A stretch of DNA of 64,000 nucleotides from Riptortus pedestris (lineage: Eukaryota > Arthropoda > Insecta > Hemiptera > Alydidae). The stretch lies in NCBI GenBank assembly GCA_019009955.1, contig CM032228.1, positions 127,901,001 through 127,965,000 of the forward strand. The letters run 5' to 3'. Made by a program: the position numbers and the translations under genes. Shown here one piece after another: positions 1-9,588 of this stretch. How positions within the stretch are numbered: position 1 is the stretch's first letter; every line of letters starts with the position of its first letter. Below the pieces are notes generated by a model, which did no database searches, was not told the origin of the DNA, and was given only the letters and a program-made list of their open reading frames with translations.

Positions 1-7
1 GCCAAAC
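1..7 (-). CDS. WDR61: WDR61 last exon, first 7 coding bases only
   Basis: Reading the minus strand, TTTTGTTACAG ends at base 8 and the bases 7 to 1 read GTT TGG C, that is Val-Trp plus one base. The family continues after DHTDQ with Val-Trp-Gly, and phase 0 matches. The rest of this exon lies outside the window. Confidence 0.8.
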
Positions 8-3000
8 CTGTAACAAAATATTTACATTGGTGAGATATGTCTCATCAAAACTAAACAAAACAACTTAGCATTTTATAATTAATCAATAAAATGGCTAGTT
101 TTTTAAGCTAAAAAAACTAATATTAAAAATAATTAAAGTCCAACAAACATCAAATTAGAAGGTGACATCAAACAAGAATGAATTAATAAATAAGTTATAT
201 AAAATGTTTTACTCTAAGAATGTTAATAAAGAGATACAATTAAGGAACAGTTTCTTTCACTTTCTGTTCATCATAGATACTTTTTGATATAGTAGCTTCT
301 TCAATATTAGTGAACAGCAAGAAATAAATATTTCACTTAGTATTTTCTATTTTTGGATGCTACCGAAAATTGCCATGTAATTGTTAAATTCATAACACAG
401 GTCTGCAAAAAAATACTTTCTAAAAATTGCTTTGATAGTTTATTTTAACGTATTTCATAGTGCTGATCTCATAAATGAAAACCGTTTTTCTCAATCACGT
501 GAGGTTTCCCCACAGTTTGATTGCACCGAAGGATGTTATCTTTTATGTAAGCCTACATTTACTAAATAATAAATTAAATATCATGGTTTACTTTGAAGTA
601 ATTGTAGATCACAGTTTGGGTTACACTATTTTTCAGGTTAAAACATTCCACATAATAACTGATTTTTAGGCTCCCTCCACACCACTGGGATGGCAAAACA
701 AAATGATTTCTCCTTACCTTGGCTTCACTGCCATAATCTTCTAAACAAATTGAATAAACTTTGTTGGGAGCAAACACTTGCATTGTTCCCCTAATTTAAT
801 TTGAAAATAAGCATAATTAACTTTGTCACAAAATCAGAAATATTTCATTGCTGCTTTAGCAGATTTCCCTTAAAGACATCAGATAAAAAAATTGTATAGA
901 ACCAATCTTATTGCAAATTAAATGTACTATAAATATTGTTATATACATTTATTCTCTATCTTGAATATTAACCGAGATATTTGCATTTTTCAGTTTTCAG
1001 CCTTCAGCAAACCCCTACTTCTACTCATGTCACATAAACAATACTCCGTTATATAATAAACCATTTTATTTGAAGCTTAAATACCAAATATTGCTACAGA
1101 ATTAGATAGAGTAAATAGTTTTCAACAAAATGAATATGTTATATTCAGATATATTTCAATAATTGTTTTTCCTTCCGATGAAGAATATTCTATCTGTTCA
1201 GGTCTGAGAGGTTAGCCGACCTGTTTGTTTACAATTCAGACACATTCTGTTGGGGGGGGGGGTTATTAAAATTGACTGAAAGATTTCTCATTACCTTTTA
1301 TATTTATTCACTTAATATTCATGGTGGTGTTAAGTGTTACCAGTATGTAGATTTATCTATTGTAAAACGTCTTGCGGGGAATTTGCTCAGTTTATGCAGC
1401 CTCTGTGTGACGGATTTTTTCACCATATAGTTATCACAAATGTAACAAAACCAATCTGGTGAAGTAACAACACATCCTCCTGAAGCCATTGTTAATATTA
1501 AAAGATACAGAAAAAAAGAAAAATCTAGACTATAGAAAAATGTTTAAAGCATGGATAGAGAACTGAGACAAAAACAAACATCAGAAGATTAACAGTAAAA
1601 AAAAGAATAGACAGCTATTTCAGAGGAGAGGGTTGAGGAGAAGGGTAGCCAGACAGACAAAACTAGGCATGAAAAATATCCAATTGAACTGGATTTGCCC
1701 AGTTTTACCACTGTCTGTTTAATGAATGATGATCACCTTGCTGAAGCAACTTAAAAACCTCAGCATATCGTTTACTTCAAAGTAAACAATGATATTTTAT
1801 TTATTATTTTGTAATTATTGGATTAAAAAAAAAGATGATAACTGAACCAATAAGGTAAAAATCAAAAGAGTAATTTCTGAACAAACCGTACGTGATGCAT
1901 TTTTTCTTTATTTTTTTCATGATCAGAGAAAAAGGACCATAGAAGCACTTATTACATTTAATGCAATTTTTCCATTGTAGACCTGTGTAATGAGCCCTTT
2001 TTATTAAAAATTTATAGAATTAATTTGGAGCATCTTAATTATTTTTTAGTAATACATAAAAGGAACAAATGCATACCTGGTCAGTATGATCAGTAAAGGT
2101 GTGAACACAGGATCTACTTTCAAGTTCCCATACTTTAACAGTGTGATCAGATGAACTTGAAACAAAATGTGTATTATCAGGGCTAAAAGCAACAGAAAGA
2201 ACCCATGAAGCATGACCAGATAATGTTGCTACTACACTAGGTTTCTGCTGCCTCCTAAAAATGAAAATTTTGTGAGCATTACATGGCAATATATTGTACC
2301 TTCATTATTGCATAATTAAATATATATTGAAATATTATTCTTCAAATTTATTTTCATTCACTGATGACATGTGTTTAATTAAGTTTAAAATCAGGTAGAT
2401 GAATGACCATTTCACCATCATTCCCACGAATTGGAATAGTCATTTTTTAATCAATGTAAAAACTAAGATAAAACTTAACCTGAGTTACCTTAACTATTTA
2501 ATGTAAATATTAACTTATTATCAGGTTTTATGCTTGAGTTTTTTTTCAACGTTATTTTAACTGTGTGTCCAGCTCACTTCCATTTTCAGATGTGTCTGCA
2601 CTGTATCCACCCTTTTCTATTCAAGGTGGAACTTTTTTTAATGAGGTTATCTCTAAATAAATCCCCATTGCCCAGACAGGAATCAAAACGATCACTCTAG
2701 GTTGCATAGAGTTAAAGATCAATGCTTTAAGTCAGATGGCTAACCCAAGCACCTATTAATTAATATCTATCTATTAAGCAGTTAAATAAGGCTGTAATTT
2801 CTCTAGTTAAAAGTACTTTTATTATATTTCTAATACTTATTGAATTGAATGCTTCCTCAAAAACAATCTAGACAAGGCAATTGATATTTTTTTCCTATCT
2901 CAATAATGTGTTTAATCACAAAAAAGTAGTATATAGTGGAGCATTGCCATCAAAAGTCTGCTTGTGATACTAAAAGATGGGAGCCTAATATTGAGTTTGT

Positions 3001-5712
3001 TCTAGGGGAGAGGATTTTAGAAAACATTTTATAGCCTGCTAATGTAGGCATAATAAATATAATAGTAATCGAACTATTTTTCACATAACAAATGTATCAC
3101 TGAGCATCTCATGCCCAGCTTGAATTTCAAGTCCTGTGTTCACAGGAGATTATAGGAAAGAGAATGTGAGGTTACATCAGAATGTGAGAAATGTGCTCAA
3201 TTTATACAGTGCCTGTGTTAAGGACATTTTATTTTTATAATACCTGTTAATTTTAAAATGTCACTTGTGATTTTATAAAATCACTTCCTGTTAGGGATGT
3301 CAATGGCAATAACGTTTTCATGCAATTATGTTATCATGCCTACTTCCAACTGTGCAGAGTATATAGCAGTTTAACATCACAAATGCGTATTACCTTCATA
3401 TTTTGTCAGAGAAGACATGACCCACGATTTAATAGTTATATTCTGTGTTTGTCTAAATAAATATGAAGCACCTATAAGTATTGCATTTCATCATTCCTTA
3501 CATTTGATGCATAAATCTGGAAGTTGTTTTATTCTAAATCTCATGGTGTTAAATTAGTAAAAAAGAGCAAGAGTCTTAACAATTACTTTTTAATCTGTTT
3601 TCTTTTTTAATGGGGTATTTTTTTAAGCATTTTTTCTTCTAAAATTCAAAATGCTTTTTTTTCATTTGATGATGTTTTCAGAAGTTTATATGAAACCAAA
3701 CATTGTCTGTAAACATTTCCATTATATGAGAAGTGATTTAACCATAATTTTCATGTTGAGGCCATACACTTTAAAATAGGAACAAGTCCTACATTTATTA
3801 TTTAAGACTTTCAATAGAAAATTAAAAGTGCCTAACATTTAAGCATTTACAATTGTTATTGTTAACATAGGAATACAAAATTACAAGTGACCTGTAGAAA
3901 ACATTTAACAATTAGCCACAGTAGCAAAAAGTGGGCATTAATAAAAATAATAACATAAAACAAATTAATGAGGCAAGATTCATGGTTTAAAAGAGCCAAA
4001 CAACAAACTGCTCATTATAATTCTTTCATAATAATAAATAAGCATACATACACACTGTATAATTTCATGTGCTTGTCATCGGATGCTGTAAGTAGAAGCT
4101 CTGAATCTGGTGAGAAAGTAAGCGACCTAATAGGCATGGCATGGCCTTCAAGAGTATGGAGAAGTTTGCTGGTTGCAACATCATAAACATTAATAATACC
4201 ATCAACAGCTCCAGATGCCACAAATTTTCCATCAGGACTCTGAAAATAAAGAAAATTAATTGGGTTTCTCATCCATTAAGCATTCCTTCAATAAAAGGAT
4301 TTTATAAGTGCTTATGATGCGACATCATTAATTTAATACATCATTTCCCAATTATTTAATTGTTACATGAAAACTGATAGTGGTGTCTAGCTGAATGGCA
4401 TTGTGTTGGGCACTTGGACAGCCTGAATTTTAAAATCAATATAGCATACAAAAACAAATCGACCTGTTTAAGGAGCTTTTTTGTATCTGTTTCACAGAAC
4501 TCACTAAGCAGAGAACCTTGTATGATAGGGAAGAGTAACATGATAAGCATGTAGCCACCAACCAATAGTCACTTGGCAGGCTAATGTGATTTAATGCATA
4601 GGTAAATGTAAGCTATTAATGAGGAAGCATAATTGCTCATCGCTTAAATATGTCTATCCTAGGAATTAACTTCTAGATTATTATCAGGAAATTATAAACA
4701 TAAATTATTTATATTGTCATGGATAGCAAACAAATTAACAAAAATATAACTTAGATAAAAAATATTTATAATCAATATTATATTATATACAAATTTTAAT
4801 TTTTTTTTGCGCATTAATTTTCAAAAATATTCAAAATCAATACATTTTTTCTTCCATAGTATGAGGCAAATCAACAACAAAAATACAAAACTTCTAAAAA
4901 GCCTTTGTATTTGAGATATTTACGTACAAAATTAAAAAGGCTGTCACATAGGTACTGATTAAATTAAAGAATATCCCAAGTGCTACAATAGTATGCTGGC
5001 ATCATATCAAATTCAATTTTTTCTATCTTTAACAATAAGGAGCCTATGTAACTTCAAAATTATGTTGAACATGAGATGATTAGTGCTACAATTGCTGGAA
5101 AGCAAAAACCACATGAGTAGGAATGGGGCTTAACTGAGGACTGAAAACAAAAAATACGAATAACTTGTTTAATATTCTAATTGGAGAGAAAGTATATAGA
5201 ATAAAAATTGTAGACATTAAATGATTAACAAGATTAATTGTACATTTTTCAGTCCGACTCAAAAGAACAGTGATATTTTGATTTTAACCCCCCCCCCCCT
5301 CCTCCTGATCTGATTACAGCTCTTAGCAAATTTTAAATTTAGCTTCATAAGATTTGTTAATACTAAGGTCTCTAGAAAATATAATCTTTATTGATCGAAC
5401 ATATTTGTTTGTATCTCACATAATAAAGGTTTGTTAAATATCAGTTTCTTGTTAATATGAGATGAGTAGAAGTGGAGGTTTGCTGAACACTGAAAAATAA
5501 AAAATCCAAATATCACAGTCAATATTCAAGATAGAGAAAAATTTATGGAATAATATTTTTTCTAAATTTAATTTATTACAAGATTAGTCCATAAAATTCA
5601 GCTGTTTACGAACTCTTTAGCTTTACATGAACACCTTAAATGTCGGATGTGGTAATGATCAATCAAACGTTTGCCGGCTATAGAGGTAACATACATGTAT
5701 AAGAATGTGTGC

Positions 5713-5775
<63 letters not shown>

Positions 5776-5831
5776 GTTTCTTTATCTTTATAGGGTTAAT
5801 ATAGGAAGGAAACAAATACATAATAAAATAA

Positions 5832-5871
<40 letters not shown>

Positions 5872-6680
5872 TCATATATCTGGGCCACCAGATGGACCAG
5901 AAAGGGGGTCGTGAGGGAGGCTTGAAATTATAAATAGCCGTATTTCGTTTCCTATTGCTTTTTCGGCAAATATGAACAGGATAAGAGTTGTTTATCTTCC
6001 TATTTAGAGTAACTTTTGTCATATAACAAAGTAAAAACGAGATATACACTAAAAAGTAAGGTGAGCCAACAATTTTATTGGGCACCAATGATTGAACCGA
6101 AATTAACAAAACTCGGTATGTGAATTAGCATTAATTCTTCCATGATTATAAGCTATAATAAAAATTGTAGGTCCAAACGGGAGTAGGGGTTATAAGGGAG
6201 GCCTGAAATAAAAACTCATGATATTTCATTGTCTATTTTTTTTTTGCTAAGCGTGCTCATAACAAACGTTGTTTACTTTGTTATTTAGAGTTACTTTTGT
6301 CTTATACATTTTTTTTGGGAACAATGTATGAAGCAAGTAATTCGTGTAGAAACATTGATATGTTTAACAATTCTTTACAATATCAACTACCAGGTACCTC
6401 GCCTGGAATAATAAATTCAAATCTATGCTAATCTTTTGTCCTTAATAATTCAAATCTATGCATAATGCACAGAATACGGGAAATATGACAATATGGAGGA
6501 CAGTGAAGTCTTACATAAAAAATTAATTTTATTATTAACAAATCCACAGCATCGACAAGTATAGACCCTAAACACTGGGACGGGTAAATGTCAAAATATT
6601 GTGCAAAATAAAGCCTTGCCAAAAAAATACCATCACCATTCACCCTCAAATGAATTCCCTGGCGAAGCCGGTTATCTGAG

Positions 6681-6735
<55 letters not shown>

Positions 6736-9526
6736 TTGAACAGATCAGAATGTTGTTCAAAAACTTTAATTGGCATTACTTTTTGCAAAAGCAGCAAATA
6801 AAAATAACCAGATATTTATGTTAAAAAAATATTAATGATGTGAATGAATAAATAATAATTTAAAAATAACCATTAAATTATAACACTATCACTGAAATAA
6901 TAGGATAGTCATTGGTAAAATAATAATCAGGTGAGTACTTACATATGCTGTACTTAAAATAAATTTTCCTCTTGTGTCAATAGTTTGTTCTAAGTTTCCT
7001 GAAGTCACTCCATACATATTAATTTTACCACTGTGACAGCCAGATATAATATGTTTAGCATCTGGTGAAAATGCAACTGTCCAAACGTCTAGAGGACCAG
7101 CCTCTATCTTCTTTGAGAGACTTCCATCATCAGTATTCCATATCCTAATAGTCGAGTCTAATGAACTTGTGACGATCACTAAAAACAGAAAACTGAGTAT
7201 TCTTAGGTGCTAATGACAAAAGAAATCAGTCACTGGTTGAAGAAAAAATAATTGCGACTGCTCGAGCGGTAACAGACAAATATATATATATACAGTTTTG
7301 AACGGACCTCATTTTTGTCATCTCCTGGGTAGGATCGATGGACATTTGAAGAAAAATTTCGAAAATCGTGTCATGAATACTACCTTAATAGCTGATTTCC
7401 TTTTAGGGAAATCTGCTAAAATAGACCTTGTTTTTTTATTTCATTTTTTCACAAATTTTAATCAAATTAGCAGGGCACTTTAAAGCTCATCACCTATGCT
7501 ATGCTAGCAAAAACTTACATTACACTACAGTCCCTAAAGAACCTTTGCCACAACCATTGTTGGTTATTCCTCATGTTTTCCAGGCTTCCCTAAATACAGA
7601 TGCCCAACTTCCAAAAGTACTCCTCCAGGTCATAAAGCCACCAATGATTTTCCTACTTCCTCCTGTTGTATCATATAGAATCTAATTAGGTATCTGCAAA
7701 GATCAAAATGTCCAACCAGCCCTTTTTGATAGATGATGCTGGATTCGTTGTTGCTTATGATGGAAGGATCAGCACTCTCCAGCTGTCTTTTTGAAAGCCA
7801 ACATTCCACAGCCAACCTGCTTAAAACTGTATAAGTATCTCATAACTAATTTGAAGAAGTGCTTGTGTAACTCTGCATAATGTGGGCAACCTCAATAATT
7901 AATTTTTTGAGAGAGAAAAAAAAAACAGCTAAATAATAATACAGATGGACAAAATTAAATAATACAAAAACATTGGTTTCCAGCAACAAGTATAACAAGA
8001 AAATGTAATAATAAATCGATTGGATTTTCCCCCGATATGGATTTTACTACAGTTTTTACTGAGTATAAACCTCCCCCATAATAATAATAATGAATTATTC
8101 AAATGGACAGTGGTTATACCTACTTGATGAGTCAGAGCTTATGTCTAAAGAAACCACACCAAAACAGTGGCCTTCCATACTATGTTTTTGTTCAAGTTTA
8201 TCATCTATAAAGTTCCATACTTTAACACTGTTATCCATAGAACCAGTCACAATAATATCTTCAATTTCTTCAGTTTCCATAGAATCCCTAAATAAAATTA
8301 TTATTAATATTTTTTTTAATATTTATGACAATACTTTATTAGGAAATGCAATAATTATTCAACAAAAAAATATTTGGTTCCACATCCTATGAAAGGCCCA
8401 AGCCCAAAATATAATTTTTTGGTGGGAGATCAAGATCAACGACACATTCCATACTGCAGACCAAAGGTCACTACTTCATTTCTCAAATAGCTACTATGTT
8501 TCCTCAAAATGCTGAGTAAGCAATGATAAATCTCTAAGAACATTAACTGTATATCTAAAATAATAAGTGGGAAACATCTGGGTTTGAAAACAGAGCTGTC
8601 TAGTGATACCCACTTCACAATTTTCACTTTACAATTTTGGACCCCTGAATATTCTATAAAAATACAATAATTAACATTACAACCTTAGTGTAATTACACA
8701 ATAATTTAAACTTCAATAGTAGCATAATTGCACAATAATTTACACTACAGCAGTAGTGTAATAACACAATAACTTACGCTACAACCGTAGTGTAATTACA
8801 CAAGAATGTACAGTACAATAGTTAAGCAACAATAATTTAACAAGATTTTATGGTGCTAGGAGGATAATTAGCGGTGTTTTATTATAAAGCAAGGGAGATA
8901 TTTGGATGCCAACTAACACTTAAACCAATAAATTTGACTGCTATAGAGGAATTTCAATAATGATTGGTAAGTAGTCTTCATCAGCTCAAAATGAGAGAGA
9001 AAACTAGACTGCAAAAGCTTGCAATCCTGATTTTCTTTCACAAATAAGTTAGTGAAATATCTGTACTCCTTACATCATAATGTGATTACGACTACTAAGT
9101 TTCATCGAAATGTCCTCAAATAAAATTGTGTACCAAAAAAAAAATCAGTGAGTTCACAATTAGTACGTATTACCTCTTTTGTATTATCACAATATTTTAA
9201 TTTAATTTTTTGACACAATTATTTTGAGCATTAGATTAGAATTAGAGTAGTTTTAAAAGATTTTCCTTAAGGAAAATCAGCTATTGAGGTTTGCACAATT
9301 TATGAAAAATTGTTTCAAATATCCACCAATCACTTCAGAAATGGATACCCCCTGAAGAGGTGGTATGTAAAACAAGAAACATGTAGGGCAGAATGAATAA
9401 AGTTTTAGCGAGAAAATGTTTTTTATTGGTGACCTCTGACATAAAACTAAGAAGTATATATACATTTATTTGAGTAATAAAATTTCAATCCAAATATGTT
9501 ATTGCCCGACATCATTATTAGTCAAA

Positions 9527-9588
<62 letters not shown>

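Larger units (their letters stand above)
8..2076. other. WDR61 intron with a family A repeat and a short Cys-rich ORF
   Basis: No exon-like coding block with partner splice sites was found here. Contents are a family A copy (about 858-1435), the short ORF 1337-1489 (minus) joined to it, a (G)10 run near 1252 and AT-rich unique-looking sequence. Confidence 0.6.

Noticed and set aside
240..310. Minus-strand run [20 protein letters not shown] followed by a stop, resembling a protein C-terminus
   Set aside because: Only ~30 codons, no convincing acceptor, inside the WDR61 intron.
574..783. Open frame on the minus strand with a good GTAAGG donor ([20 protein letters not shown])
   Set aside because: It lies inside the last WDR61 intron, matches no family I know, and has no partner exon.
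5678..6109. 143-codon minus-strand open frame
   Set aside because: Much of it is Tyr-Ile repeats from (TA)n tracts and family B sequence.
8090..8392. 100-codon plus-strand ORF
   Set aside because: Antisense of a WDR61 exon plus intron sequence.
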